Origin: Podarcis raffonei
Lineage: Eukaryota > Chordata > Lepidosauria > Squamata > Lacertidae
Assembly: GCF_027172205.1 (NCBI RefSeq)
Contig: NC_070614.1
Location: 41,283,001-41,347,000, forward strand
Length of the DNA stretch: 64,000 nucleotides
Direction: 5' to 3'
Below are positions 42,541-56,400 of this stretch, one piece after another. A program made the translations under genes and the position numbers. Below the pieces are notes generated by a model. It made no database searches, had not been told where the DNA came from, and saw nothing but the letters and a program-made list of their open reading frames with translations. Position 1 is the first letter of the stretch. Every line of letters begins with the position of its first letter.

Positions 42541-45500
42541 CGCAACATTTCTTTCGGAAGGAAAATAAAACCAGGGGAGGGGGGAAATAATGAAAAACAG
42601 GCTTTTTAAGACCAAAACATACTTCCTTTTTTTGATTTTTTTTTAGTTTTCGTTTATATAGCAAACAGTTATTGTACAATAATAGAACCCCTGAAATTCA
42701 GATTGGAACCTGGTCTCGCGCCCGCCCCTCCCCGGCATCCGAGCAGTTCCCAAAGGGTGGAGGGTCTGGGACAGAGATGTGCAGGTCAAACATTGCGAAA
42801 GACACATTGCTCCAAAGTGGATTCTTTAAAGTTTTCACTTTTTCTTTCTTTCTCTCCCATCTCCCCTCCACCTCCCCTCCCTGGGGCTTATCTTTGTCTC
42901 GGTGGATACAGGTGAGGAGGAGGAGGAGGAGAAAAACGTGGCTGTGTGTGCGGTTTAAAAGTTGTAGCCAAAGATGGAGAAAATCGCCTTGGAGGGGAGG
43001 AAACGAGGAGGAGCTGGAATATAGCTTTGGTCCGCTAAACTGGGGGAAGGGGTTTTGTGTATGCAATATGCCAGTGACCGGAAAACGTTCCGTATTATAC
43101 CTCTTGGGGGGCAAATCCCTTGGAACATTTTGTGGGAGGCTACATCCGTGGGGTGGGAGGAAAGGGTTTTTTGTTTCATTTTGCAGGGGGGGGTTAGCAA
43201 ATGCATCCCCCATATTCTTCTATCATTCCAGGAGCAAACCGTTTAGGCTTGAGAGACAGCTGACTGTATATTAATGCTCATTTGCCTTTCAAGTAATTGT
43301 GGGTGGGAGAAAATAAGGGTGGTTGTGGAAGGGGGAGCGGAAGGGTGGGCTTATCACCTACAGCCCCCCTCCCTGTCCAAAGGGAGCATTTTTGCCCCTC
43401 TCTGGGGTTCATCTGACTTCCCACCCCTCGCAGCCCCCCGCCCAAAGCAGCAGTCTGTAGCATAGTAGCGCACCCTTAGATGATAATTCTCGCTTTTCTC
43501 TCTCTCTCTCTCGCTCTCTTCACCATTTCTTTTAAAACCTGAGGTATTTTTCTTTTCTTAGTTAAAACATCCATTAAAAACAAATATTTTATTTTCTTTA
43601 CAAAAAAACAAAAAACCCTAAACGATATGTCTGAAAACAGCACCTCCGTCCCCCTCGTTTGGACAAGGGAATCCGAGGGGTTGGGGTGGGGGTCACCGCA
43701 TGGCACGGGGAGTGTGACCCCCCACTCCTTTTACATTACGTGTTTTTGCCTCTCCCCATCCTCCACAATCCATAAAGCACACAGTGAAACCCAGACCCAT
43801 AAATTGCCATTTCTTAGTGTACGGGTCTCCTTTGGTCGGAGGAGGAATTGAGATCGAGGAGACAAGCAACAGAGCAAAGGCTGCTGTGGTGAGAGCAGGC
43901 CTCATTTGCGCCAAGGAGGCTGAGCTCTGGAATCAAGTAGTACGCATTTATGCTGTGTCCAAAGGGGAGTTAGCGTTTTTTGAGGATGTTGGGGGGGAGA
44001 GAGGACTGTTTGATCTTCTCCCTCCCCCCCATAAATGCACAATACTGACCTCCCTTCCTTGCCTCACACTTGCCTCCGTTGTACCCTAGCCCCCCTCCCT
44101 CCCCACAGCTCCTCACCATCTTTAATACTCTTTTTGTTTTAGGAGCTTCTAAGAGGCGACTGTGGAAGGAGGGAATTCTTCTATGGGGAAGGGGAAATCC
44201 AGAAATGAAGGGAGCAGGGCAAGGGGAGAAAGTAAGATACCTTGGCCCTCTTTGGCTAATCAAGTGAGAGGGAAGGATTTTAGTAATAACAAAAACAAAA
44301 CAAAAAAACCACCACGGACAAATGAAATTTTTAAAAAAGCAACGACGAAAACCGATTTTCTTAAAACAATATAAAAGCACCCAACAGAACCTTAAAAAAA
44401 ACAAAAAGACACCGAAAACCTCGCCTCCGATTCCACAACCTATCGCTGCGTGTGTGTTTTTTCAAGTAATGCTTTAGTAATAAATGAACGTTCAAGTATA
44501 TATTAACAAAAAAAACAAAAAAAGAAGTAGTTATGGTTACCGATTTGACCAAAAATAAAATAAAATAAGAAAAACCACCACCCAACCCAGCCTCAAGCCA
44601 TTTCTCCTCTTCCTCCCCATATGATGGCAGCACCCTCTGAGGACCCAGGCGGAGGTGGAGGGGAAGGGGGCCAAGGAAGAGAAGGGGCTCCGGGAAATCT
44701 TTGTAACGAGAAAGTTGGGTTGGGGGGCCGGGAGCGGCAGGGAGGGCCCCCCCAGCTGTGGGAATCCGGGTGACCTGCGATGATGCCCCCCGCTGACGAC
44801 TGACCGCCTCTCCCTCCCGAAACCCAGCCAAGTCCCATCCCCGTTGAGAGGAAACCTAAAGAAGCAAAAATGGCTCAGTGAGCAGAGCTGGGCACCTTGG
44901 ACGGCTGCAACCAGCCTCCCTTTCCGGGACGGGCCAGCATGGCGGAAGGGAAGAGGAGCTCCCGTTCGCCGCATCAATCCCACCTCCGCCGCAGAAGGGA
45001 GCCAAGAAATGGCCGACAAACAGGCACGTCTTCGGTCCGGAACATTCTTTTTCGTGCCTTTTTCTACAGTATTTCCCCCACTGCTCCTCCTCCTGCCACC
45101 ACGCTCTTTAGAAAAGGGAAAGAACGAGCACGGGGGTGGGAAGAAAACGCAAGCGAGGTGGGGAGGTGGGAGATGTGTGTGTTCAAGTTTGACAACTCCG
45201 CGGCCGAGAGGAGGGCGACCAGAATTAAGACAAGGCTACCCAAGCCCAACATGTGTGGTGCTGTGGGAAAGAAAACGCAGCTCTCTGCTCTCCCCCCTCC
45301 CTTAAAAGTGGTTATTAAAGCTTATGGACCAAAGAAGGAAAGTGGGGTGGGACAAGGGTTTGAGGGGCTGGCAGAGAAGGGGGGGCGTCAGGGCAGACAG
45401 CGGCATCTCCTCTCCCGGGAGGGGTTTTCAAAAGTAAAAAGCACAGCAAGACAGCCGTTCATCTTGCTTGGCCCCCAACCCCCCAGGGGCTGGCACAGAC

Positions 45501-47201
45501 ACACATTACTGGCCAAGAGGGGGGGGGGGCAGATAGAAAGGAAGGATCATGACTTCCAAGTTGGAAATACTGCTGGAGTGGAATGGTAGGCGGAGGTGCC
45601 AGGATGGGATGGAAGAGGAATACACAAGGGGGGTGGCAGCAGGCAGGGCTGTTTGGATATGTGCTTGGGGGGGTTGAGGGTGGAGAATTGGTGCGTGGTT
45701 CACATGTACTGGTGCAAGCGGCCACCTTTTTATGCTCTCCTGAGAGCGACACCCCCAAAGTTGTCTGACTGGAGGCGGAGGAAGGATGCTCCTCGTGTTA
45801 ATTTATCAACGTGGCTCCTCCAACATTACCTTTGCGGTAGAGAATGGTGTCCTGAGGGGGAGGCCTTAGGAGCTGTGCTATGCAGACAGAGGGCAGAAGA
45901 GGCGCCGTGTCTGCCTGCGCAAATGTGAAGGGCCGTGGCACTTTCAAGGCGCTCCCTCCTTACGAGCTCCTTGCATGCGCAAGGGGTAGCGCTGAGAGAT
46001 ACAGGACGTTTCATGTCACACTTGGCCTTGCGTGCTCCCTTGCGGCCTTCTGACGTGCGTTTCCGCACAGGGACACAGGGACACACAAGGTGGATCTGAA
46101 GCGTTTCTGGGAAGGATATCCCAAGCTTCTGAGTCTCTGCATGGTCTACCAGTGAACTTGGGGGGGGGCAGGGGCTGGGGACTAAAGACGGGGAGGCAAG
46201 TGTTGTGGGACAGACTTTCCTCGGGGAGTCTCTCCACGCATACAGCTTGCACGCGCATGCGTGTATGTCGATTGTGTGTGCGTGTGTAAACAATACAGCA
46301 GCGGAGACGGCATGTGTACGGATTGCCATGTGCGCACATGGGGGGGGGATGTTGCAGGGCCAGGAACACGGGGTCCAGATTTGGGCCGCGGGAGACCGCC
46401 TGCACATTCAGCCCCCGCGCATGCGTGGCGACCCACAGCCTGTGCCCTCCCAGTGGATGTGGGGCGGACGGAATTTCAGTGGGTGTGTAGTGAGGGGGGG
46501 CAGGAGGGATCGAAGTATCAGCTGCCTGGCTCCCCCGCCCCACCCTTTGTAAAAACCGCACTGAAAAAATGAGTGCTTGGGGAGGGAGGGATGGGGGGAA
46601 AGACAGGCAGGCAGGCACGCACACTTTCAAAATCATAAAGGCAGCATGTGGGGGGCGGGATGGAGGAGGTTGGAGTGCACATATGCATCGGGGAGGGGGC
46701 CGGAGTGAGAAAAATAACCTGACACCATAAAATAAGCTGCCTTCCTCCTGAGCCAGCATTTCAAGGCTGTGTGTCAACCCCCCTCACCCCGAGAGAAAGA
46801 GACCGTGGTACCGACTGCGGCACAGACAGGTTGGGGTTGGGGGGGGGGCGGAGAGTACGACGCAGTGCATGATGGGAGGAGGAGGAAAACGCCTTTTCCC
46901 AGCATTGTAAAGCAACAAGGCTACCCCAGGCCCCACTTACTCCGTGGCTCTGTCCTGGAACGAGGGGTGGGGGTGGAGCAAGAGGCGGCCGACCCCCACC
47001 CTGGCAGGGGTGGGGAGTGGGGTGGGGTGGGGGGAGCACAACCCTCCACCCCTCTTCTTTAGCTGCGCACGTCGAGGGGGGTGGAGACGCCACTCCGGTT
47101 CAGTGCATGGCTTTAAGTAAAAAGGTTCTCTCAGAGTCCGCGTCCGGTTTGTCCGACTGGCGAGGCAGAGTCTCCCTTGCGCCTCCACCCCAGGGCGGGT
47201 A
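42541..47201 (-). other. FBXL19: Probable FBXL19 3'UTR and downstream sequence
   Basis: About 4.7 kb without recognisable transposons, unlike every other noncoding stretch of this size in the window. It is rich in G-runs on the plus strand (C-runs in the FBXL19 transcript) and contains several TTTATT sites. The repeat depletion suggests a constrained transcribed region, most simply the FBXL19 3'UTR. Its real end is unknown. Confidence 0.5.
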
Positions 47202-47425
47202 TTAGCTGTCCTTCAGCAGCAATTTCTCCTCGGGGCAACGGAAAGGGGGCCCGGGAGGCGCCGAGCCAGGGGCCGGGGGGACGGAGGTGCTGTTGGAGAC
47301 AGAGTCCTCGGCAAAGCGGGCGCAGGCCTCGGGCGTGACGTGGTGGCAGGTGCGCAGGTCGATGCGGGAGAGGCGCGGGCAGCGGCGGAAAAGGGGCAGA
47401 CACTGATCCGTCAGCCGGTTGCACC
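47202..47425 (-). CDS. FBXL19: FBXL19 exon H (last LRR and stop)
   Basis: 224 nt, acceptor tccgcag|GGTGCA, stop TAA at 47204-47202. It encodes [18 protein letters not shown], a short Ser/Pro-rich insertion and the conserved end [14 protein letters not shown]. Confidence 0.95.
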
Positions 47426-50400
47426 CTGCGGAGAAGGGGTAGGGAAAGGGAGAACAGGCAGGTCAAAAGTCAGGAATAAAGGTTTTGCTTCAGATCCCCC
47501 CTGGTGTGGGGAAAGCAGGTTCGTTCTCAAAGGAACAGGGACCAGGCCTCCGCCCTCCAAAAAGGCAAGATTACTATCTCAGCATGGAAAAGCAAACTAT
47601 AGGCTAAATCTGCAGCTTGCAAGAATTCAGGGAAATTTGAAAGTGAGGACGCAAAAAATGAGGTCTCGGGGATGGAGTTTTTCAAGCCAACGACCCACCA
47701 AACATGCCTGTGGCATGTACGTTTTTTGGGGTTTTTTAGGTGGCATACATAGGAAATATCTAAGTTCACTTATTCTAAGGGTGGAAGGCATATCTTCACT
47801 ACATATTTAACAGGCCTAATAGTAATTTCATCGGCTGAGGGAACTATGGGAACTGGTCTTTCTAATTAGATTCTCAGCATAGAATGAACATACTATAATT
47901 CCTAGGATTTGGGGGGATGGCTGGGAGCCATGATAGTTTAAGAACTTGTAAAACTAGCACACACTTATAAGGCTGATACACCCTGACAGTTGTCTAGCTG
48001 CTCTTTGCGTTGCCTCCTGACAAGAAGCAGTCATTCTTGTCTCTTTCCTGAGCCACACTTGGAAGTTCTGAGGCTGTGCTTGGGACTAGGTGGAGGTAAC
48101 AATAAAAATTACATCTGTGTTGTTGTTGTTGTTCTTGTTTAAGGACAACCATTCCCTGCAACATTCAGATCTGGCTAGGGAAAGAAGGGGGCAGACGACT
48201 GAGGCTTGCATAGGCAGCACAAGACCCAAAAGGGGCCAGTGGTGGAGACCTACGATAAGACTTGCCTAAAGAGCAGGAAAGGATTGGTACCAGAGCAACC
48301 TGGAGAGAGTCAACATGGTGTAGTGAGACTATGGCCTGGGAGAGACCAGGGTTCAAATCCCCACCCGCCAACAAAGCTGACCTTATGACAGTCAACCAGT
48401 ATGGTGTAGTGGTTAAGAGCAGTGGACTCGTAATCTGGTGAACCGGGTTCGATTCCCCACTCCTCCACATGCAGCTGCTGGGTGACCTTGGGCCAGTCAC
48501 ACTTCTCTGAAGTTTCTCAGCCTCACTCACCTCACAGAGTGTTTGTTGTGGGAGAGGAAGGGAAAGGACATTGTTAGCCGCTTTGAGACTCCTTCAGGTC
48601 TAAAGCGGGATATTAAATCCAAAATCCAAAAACCTAACCAGCCTTGCAGGGCTGTTGTGAGGATCAAAATGGGCTGGGGGAGAACCACGTTTGCCACCTT
48701 GAGCTCTTTGGAGGAAAGGTGGAATATAAATGAGACAAATCAAAATTGGTAAGAGAGAAGACTGAGGAACGACAGTCGGGGAGAGGAAGGAAATCCCCAA
48801 CACTCACCGGCGAGGTTGAGCTCGGCAAGGGTCTCTCGGAGTGGGGAGTTAGCAGCAGTCAGCAGGTTAACAGACTGGTCGCCCACGTGGTTGCAGTGGC
48901 TCAGGTCCAGTTTGGCAAGCTGGGGCGTGTGCCGGATCACCAAGCGCAGTGAGGAGTCCGTGATGTCCAGCCCAGAGAGCCGCAGCTCAGAAACATTCTG
49001 GAGCCGACCCCGACTGTCGGTCTGGCCTGGCGGTTGCAGGGGGAAGGAAGCAGGCGAGTTAGGCGGGGCAGCCGGGCCAGAGGGCGCAACCCCCTTCGGA
49101 GGCGGCCAGCTCAAGCTGCTGTTAAAGGGTGGCAGTTTGAGGTTTTTTCAACGGCATTTGCAGATTTTGTATCCGAGGAAGCCCTCCAGAAGCTGCCGCA
49201 CTCCAACTCCCATCGGTTCCAGCCGGCTGAGCCAATGGCAAGGGTTGATGGGAGTTGTAGTCCAGTTTTGAGAGGGCGTCGCCTTGGCTGCCCCTGAAAC
49301 AGAAGCACCCACCCCAGAAACAAGGCAATGGACGGTGTGGTATTTTTTAAAAATAAAGAAATAAGATTCCAGGCTGATGAGCAAGGGGCCCACTTTTACG
49401 GATCACCTTAAGTACAGACAAATCCCCTTCTCTTAGCAAGTATTACCAGAGGAAGCTAGCTAGGACTGTTGTCTATACCGCATGAAACAAAAAATCCCCT
49501 GGTACCTAAAAAACGAATCAGGATGGAACGTGATTGGTTGCAAATTTTAAGCAATTGTTTGAAACCTGCAGGTCAGTAATATACAGTTAATGATGTCTAA
49601 TGTCCTGAAAGAATTTTGCAGGGAGAGCAAGGAACACAATCCATTATTTTATGCCTGCAGTTTGATGAAGGAAAGGAACAGAGTCGGCTGCGGGCCCTTC
49701 CCCAAAGGGCCTCTCCACCCCCACCCCATTGCACGCCCCGTTTTACCCGGCTTGGCATCCGGGGCAGGCAACAGCAGTTCGCGGAGGTGAGAGTCCTTGA
49801 CGTCCTCGATCCAACGCAAATCCAGGAGCCGCAGGGAGGGGAAGTTGGCTGTGCTGAGCGCCGACACGGAGCACCAAGAGCAGCCTGTCAGGATGAGTTC
49901 CTTGAGGCCTGGGGGGGATGAGGAGATGACACTTTGTCACTCAGGTTCTCCTCTGCACCTTCAGCTGGTCCTGCCCCCACTTCCTTTGAGAAGTGACGAG
50001 TGCTGCCTCGCAGCTCAGGGTCTCCCCCCACTAAAAAAATATACCCTCGCACCCACCGTCAAGAGGGCAGGAAGCCTGGAGGGCAAAGGACTGGGGGGGG
50101 CACTGACTTCTGCGCACCCAGAGAGCAGAGGCTAGAGTGTAGGAGACTTGCCCCTGTGTATGGAATTGCTCCTGGGTCGTGACCCTGGCTCCCCATCTCC
50201 TCCACCTGCTGCCCACCCAACCAAACCACCTCCTGCTTCAAGGCAGAGTGGCTCACTGAAGTGGGACACCTGTGGCTGGGCTGTTCCATGTGAGACTCGG
50301 AGTGTGGGGGGAGAGGGTTGGCTCTCCTGATTCAATGCTCCTCTCCAGAAGCAGAATTTTTTTCCTGGGGCGCCTGTTTGTAAAGTAAAATGCTGAAAGA

Positions 50401-53400
50401 GGAAGCAGGCTCATTTCTCATTTTGAAAAAGCAGGGAAATATTTTGTCTTGTATCGCAGGTTCTTCAAATGCTAGAAACTTACTCTTTAAAAAATAATTA
50501 TAAAAAAACCCAGGGATTTGACACCATGGTTCATTCCAGGGTGTGGGGACTCCCCCACCCCATCCAATTGGTGCCTTTGCTCAAAACAAAGTACATTTGG
50601 GGGGGCATGAAGGTGTCAAGGAGAAGATGAAGAGGGAACCCCTTTCCTGGTCATGCCGTTTTTCATATCTATCTATCTATCTATCTAACTATCTATCTAT
50701 CTATCTATCATCTCCAAAACATCCCCACTCGCTTCTTATCTTCTTTTCATCCCAATTTCATGACCAGACAGGTTTTCCATGCAGAAGGATTGGTGTTTCC
50801 CCCCCCCCCTGTTGAATGGGGAGGGACCACTCCATAAAGTGAGCTCCCGCCTCTATCAGAAGTGTCTGCCCCTGAATCAATCAGGCCTCCCTCCCAAGAC
50901 ATCGCCAAGGAAACCAAGGCCGAAGGCAGGAAATGCCACCTGGACAACCTTGTCGCCATGGGGACATTTCAGATCCCGAATAAACAAACACGGATATCAT
51001 TTTGACTGTGATAATTTTTGTAAGGTGCCTTGAAAGCCTCTCTGTGCGGTACAACAGGATGCAAATGCATTAAAGAAGTAAAATAAGGTGGTACAGCCTA
51101 GGCACAGTCCCCCTTCTGGACACCAGACATTCCCTTTAGCCAATTATCTCCCACCTCCTAACAAACAAGGCCCCAAAAACTTATTTACTACTCACTCCTG
51201 AAAGTCATATGCCAAACCCCGACAACTCAAGTCTACTTCTGGCTGGGCTTATTTTCTCAATGACTTTCCTGAGGCCCAGTGACAGGGAGCCACTTCTTTG
51301 TGTGTCCCCTATGTGAGAGGTCCGGAGGGTGCCAACACGAGAATGGGCCTTTTCTGTGGTAGCTCCCCATTTGTGGAATGATTTTTCCAGGGAAGTTCGC
51401 CTTGCCTTTTAGGTGCCAGGCAAAATCTTTTCTTTATAATCAGGCCTTTAGCTGACCAAACATTCTATGGCCTTTTAAATGTATTTGTGGGAGGGGGGAT
51501 TTTATTGGTTTGTTTTTGTTTCTGTATTATGTATTTCCTGTTCTCATTTTGCTTTTTTGTTTGTTTTTTTGTGAACTGCCCTGGGATTTAGATAGTTAGT
51601 TAGTTAGTTATACCCTGCCCATCTGGCTGGGTTTCCCCAGCCACTCGGGGTGGCTCCCAACAGAATATTAAAAAGACAATAAAACATCAAACATTAAAAA
51701 CTTCCCTAAACAGGACTGCCTTCAGATGTCTTCTAAAAGTCAGATAGTTGTTTTTTCCCTTGACATCTGTTGGGAGGGCATTCCACAGGGCGGGCACCAC
51801 TACCGAGAAGCCCCTCTGCCTGGTTCCCTGCAATTATTTAATAAATAATAATCATGGAATCATAGAGATGGAAGGGACCCTGAGGATCATCTCGTCCACT
51901 TTTACTGTGTCCAGTTCTGGGCACCACAGTTCAGGAAGGACACTGACAAACTGGAACGTGTCCAGAGGAGGGCAACCAAAATGGTCAAAAGCCTGGAAAT
52001 GATGCCTTATGAGGAACGGCTAAGGGAGCTGGGCATGTTTAGCCTGGAGAAGAGGAGGTTAAGGGGTGATATGATAGCCATGTTCAAATATATAAAAGGA
52101 TGTCACATAGAGGAGGGAGAAAGGTTGTTTTCTGCTGCTCCAGAGAAGCGGACACGGAGCAATGGATCCAAACTACAAGAAAGAAGATTCCACCTAAACA
52201 TTAGGAAGAACTTCCTGACAGTAAGAGCTGTTCGACAGTGGAATTTGCTGCCAAGGAGTGTGATGGAGTCTCCTTCTTTGGAGGTCTTTAAGCAGAGGCT
52301 TGACAACCATATGTCAGGAGTGCTCTGATGGTGTTTCCTGCTTGGCAGGGGGTTGGACTCGATGGCCCTTGTGGTCTCTTCCAACTCTATGATTCTGATT
52401 CTATGATTCTATGAACTCCTTGAGATGCAGGAATATGCAGCTGTCCCTTATGGGGATCAAACCTGCAACCTTGGCATTATCAGCACCATGCTCTAACTGA
52501 GCTACTTATTCAGATAACAACAGTAACTGGAATATCTGAAGACCAGGGCGGGGTGTGTAGGTGTGTAAGCACTTTTGCTCCTTCCAGAGCCTCTGGCTGC
52601 TGGGAAACAGAAGCTGAAAGAGACACTCCCTCGGAGCCACAACATCCACCTGCTACACCAGGTGTTTGCAGGCTGGGGTGATTTCTGCCAAGACCTGCCA
52701 TGGCCCAGAGATCCAGCAGCAGCATTGCAACTGGGCTGTGTGCTCATATAGCCGCTTTTGCCGCTCACTAGAAACCACTGCCTAACTTCAAATCATTGTG
52801 TGCCACCTTGAGACTTTTGATTAGCAAAGGGGGTGTAAGTGCTCCTCCACACACCCCACACACCCCACAAAAAACCCACAATACCTTGCAACCTGTTGAG
52901 AAGCCACATTAGCTGCTTCTTGGAGATGTTGGTCCAGCTAAGGTCAAGGCTGGCCGGCTGCCGGCGGATGATGCCGCTCAGCATGGAGGGAGTGATGGAT
53001 TTCCGACGGCTCAGGTCAATGTGCGTCCATAGCCGCTTGTCACAGCACCTGGGGCGAGGGGAAGAGCGGCAGAAGGGGAGAACTCAGCCTAGGAGATGGC
53101 AGGGGTGCAAAAACACATCTGTGTGCAATCGTTCATTAGCAGGGCTAAAAGGTTTAGAATTGGTGGGTTGATCCAGGATTGTATATATAAAAAAGGTAAA
53201 GGACCCCTGGCCTGTTAAGACCAGTCAAAGGTGACTATGGGGTTGCGGCTCTCATCTCGCTTTCAGGCCGAGAGAGCCAGTGCTTGTCTGCAGACAGCTT
53301 TCCAGTCCTGTGGCCAGCATGACTAAAATGCTTCTGGCACAATGGAACACCATGACGGAAACCAGAGCACACGGAAACGCCACTTACCTTCCCGCCGCAA

Positions 53401-56400
53401 TGGTACCTATTTATCTACTTGCAGTGGCATGCTTTCGAAATGCTAGGTTGCCAGAAGCTGGGACAGAGCAACAGGAGCTCACCCCATCACAGGGATTTAA
53501 ACCGCCGATCTTCCAATCGGCAAGCCCAAGAGGCTTAGTGGTTTAGACCACAGCGCCACCCGCATCCGGGATTGTACTTAATGTAGGAGGAGTCCTGCTG
53601 CATCAGGCCCAAGTCCAGCACTCTGCTCTCACAGCGGCCAAGCAGGTGCCTCCAGGAAGGTGGCAGGCAGGACCCGAGTGCCACAGCAACTCTTCCCAAT
53701 TGGGATTCCCAGCAAACTGACATTCAGACAAACACTGATCCTAACTTGGCTAGTAGCCACAGGCGACCAAAAATTCAGTGGGCTGGTGGAGGTGGAGAGG
53801 CAAATCTTTCCCTTCCTTCCCAAGGACGTTTGGGTTTCTGTCCTGTGCAAAGGAAGAGAAGCCTCTCTCTCTCAGCTCTGCCATCCTGTTTGGTAGAGGT
53901 AATTTAAGGCTACTATCCTGCTTTTGTGCATTGGCTGTGAAGAAAGGGGTTTTCCTCTTCTGCGTCCAGCATGGAAACACAAGAGACCAGCCTCTTAGCT
54001 GGCTGGTAAAAACCCATTACAGGCTATTAAGGGCGCGGGGTGGGGTTCATTCACAAGACATGTGAAAGGTCACAGGGTCTTCATTCCTGAGCTAAAGTTT
54101 TCATTCATTTGCTTCCAAACTGTGTCTCAGAAGCAGGACAGCCGCACAATTAAAAAAAATTCTTAAGTCAATCCAATGAGTTTTTAAATGACCCATCATA
54201 TCAAGTCAATTGCCTACATCTGCATGCAACAACGAGAAGGGGGGAAAACAGTTCTGGAGGGGGAAAGGCATCCTTCCATTGGTCTTTGATGGTGAACACA
54301 TCTCTCACAACAAACACTGTGCAAAAACAGCCTTCCTACTCCTGCCTAGAGTGAGAGTGAATATTGCATCTGCCACTTGTCGCTTTTATAACTGCATTAA
54401 GAAAAAACTTTTTAAAAATTCTGTGTTGCTCAGTTAAATGGAAGTGTCTGTATTGGTCTGTAATCAATCAACCCTGAATTGATCAAAGGTTGCAGTTTGA
54501 CCCAGCAGTTGCCAAGAGAGATGGAGCGCCTCAATGAAAACCATCAGAAATGGCAGACTAGCTTTCCAGAAGGATAGCTGGACCTCCCCAATACAAAATT
54601 CCCCTCTGCAGTGTTTAATTTTTGGATATCTTTGCTAATATTTCTTTCTTTCTGTCTTAAACCCAAAGTCTCCAAAAGGCGTGATTCCCAAACCTGGTTG
54701 CTAGAGATCCTTTTAACTAGAGATGCTGGGAGTTCAACATTGGACCCTCTGCATGCCAAGGACAAGCTGCAACCCTAAGTTATGCCAACATGACTCTTGA
54801 GAAGTCAAAATGGAGCATCACATTAGGCAATGAATATACAAATGAATGCTCCCACCCCTTTTCCTCTATTCCCATAGCCCTGATACGTTTCGCATAGGCT
54901 GGGCATGGGAAGCTGTTTCCTGCCCATCGGAAAGTGAAACTAGCAAGGCGGAAGTTGTTGTTTTTTAAAAAAGGAAGTGTTTTGGTTTTTTTTAAGCCCA
55001 CTTTTAGGTTCTGACAGCTACATAGCTAAAGACCCCATGTTCAGACAGAAGAGGTCTGCCACGTAGAAGGAGCTGCTCCATTTGCCTGCGCACAGCAGGA
55101 CGACCTGCAAGACAGTGGGAATTTTCTGTAATGGCATGAAGAAAACACCTCCCTGCCACCAATCCACATGGCAAGACACTGCTGGCAAATGACACCAAAG
55201 CAGGCTAAGATGGCAAGCACAGGGAGGAATGTGGCAACTGTACTTGGCGATTGAGTTTTGAACCTCTCCTGTGTAAGACTGTTCTGCCTTCCCCACCACT
55301 GACTCCTGTTTCTTACTACTTGCTTTGCCAAAAATGGATGATAATAATAATAAGATGGTTGACATAGATATGCGTAGAAGCCTTGAAGATGAATAGGGCT
55401 TGAAAGCAGAAGGATAAGGCAATTTCTTAAACCCCCGAAGCCTTTATTATCACGTACAGAGAAACCTCAAGTGCGTATCACTGCGTTTGTTCTGATTTCT
55501 GTCTCCTTGACCTTGGCCTCTTCCTTCCCACAGCTGAAACTTCCAAAGATCAAGGTCATCTTTTGCTGCTTGCTTTTACAAAGCATGCCCAGGCTGGTGG
55601 AAACTGCTCAAAAGCACCATGTCCAGCAAGGACGCTCGGCCTATCTAGGGGGAGAGGACTTCCCAGCATTCCTTGAGACCAGCGAGATCTTGGGTCATAA
55701 CTGACCTTGGCCCGGTCGCTCTCATGAGGGTGACAGTAGAGGGAGGAAGAGAAATGAAACCAGCCACCCTGAGCTCCTTGGATATTAGAACTCCTTAGGA
55801 TACTGAGCAAATAAAGAGAAACAGTGAGCGTAACCCAGGAAACAAGGAGCACACGTGTGAAGAGGCTGGCCTCTGCACCTGGGAACCTGCCTGCCATAAA
55901 GTCGCACTACTGCGCTTATCTAGCTCAGTGCTGGCAACACTGACTGGCAGCAGCTGTCCAGGATTTCAAGAAAGGGACATCTCCAATATAGTGGCCCTGA
56001 GAGCCCCCCTTGGTTTTACCCCATGTGCGTGGTCACCCTTCATTCCCGTGCCATGCACAGCTCAGTGCGAGGAGAAATAAGCCCCCCGCTCATGACACGG
56101 GCAGCTCTCGCCAAGAGAAATCCCACGCGTGAGCTCAGGCAGAAAATCTCCGTCAGAACATGACAAGGCTCCTTGACGCAGACCGGTCTTCCCTCCAGAC
56201 ACAGCAGTCCCCATTAGGGCTGGGCGATATATCGATACATCGTCCAAAACCGGTTTTGAAGTTCGTATTGTGATATCCATTTCATAACTTTTGAACTGGC
56301 AATCTATCATGGAGCACCTTATGCGTGTACGTGTGCTATGCAGAAATCACAATGCGGGGAAAACCGTGAAGCCAGCCAACGCGTCTCTCGATTTCTGCAC

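Larger units (their letters stand above)
49909..52884 (-). other. FBXL19: FBXL19 intron E-F
   Basis: Intron containing a (TCTA)n microsatellite and a cluster of LINE 3' ends plus a SINE piece at 51.24-52.50 kb. Confidence 0.85.

Noticed and set aside
44844-45928. Plus-strand frames of 110-230 codons in the FBXL19 3' region
   Set aside because: No recognisable domain, low complexity, mutually overlapping frames; no splice or initiation context that stands out.
45826-46777. Minus-strand frames of 193-253 codons
   Set aside because: Overlapping Cys/His/Pro-rich frames in different phases and no family resemblance; most simply untranslated FBXL19 3' sequence.
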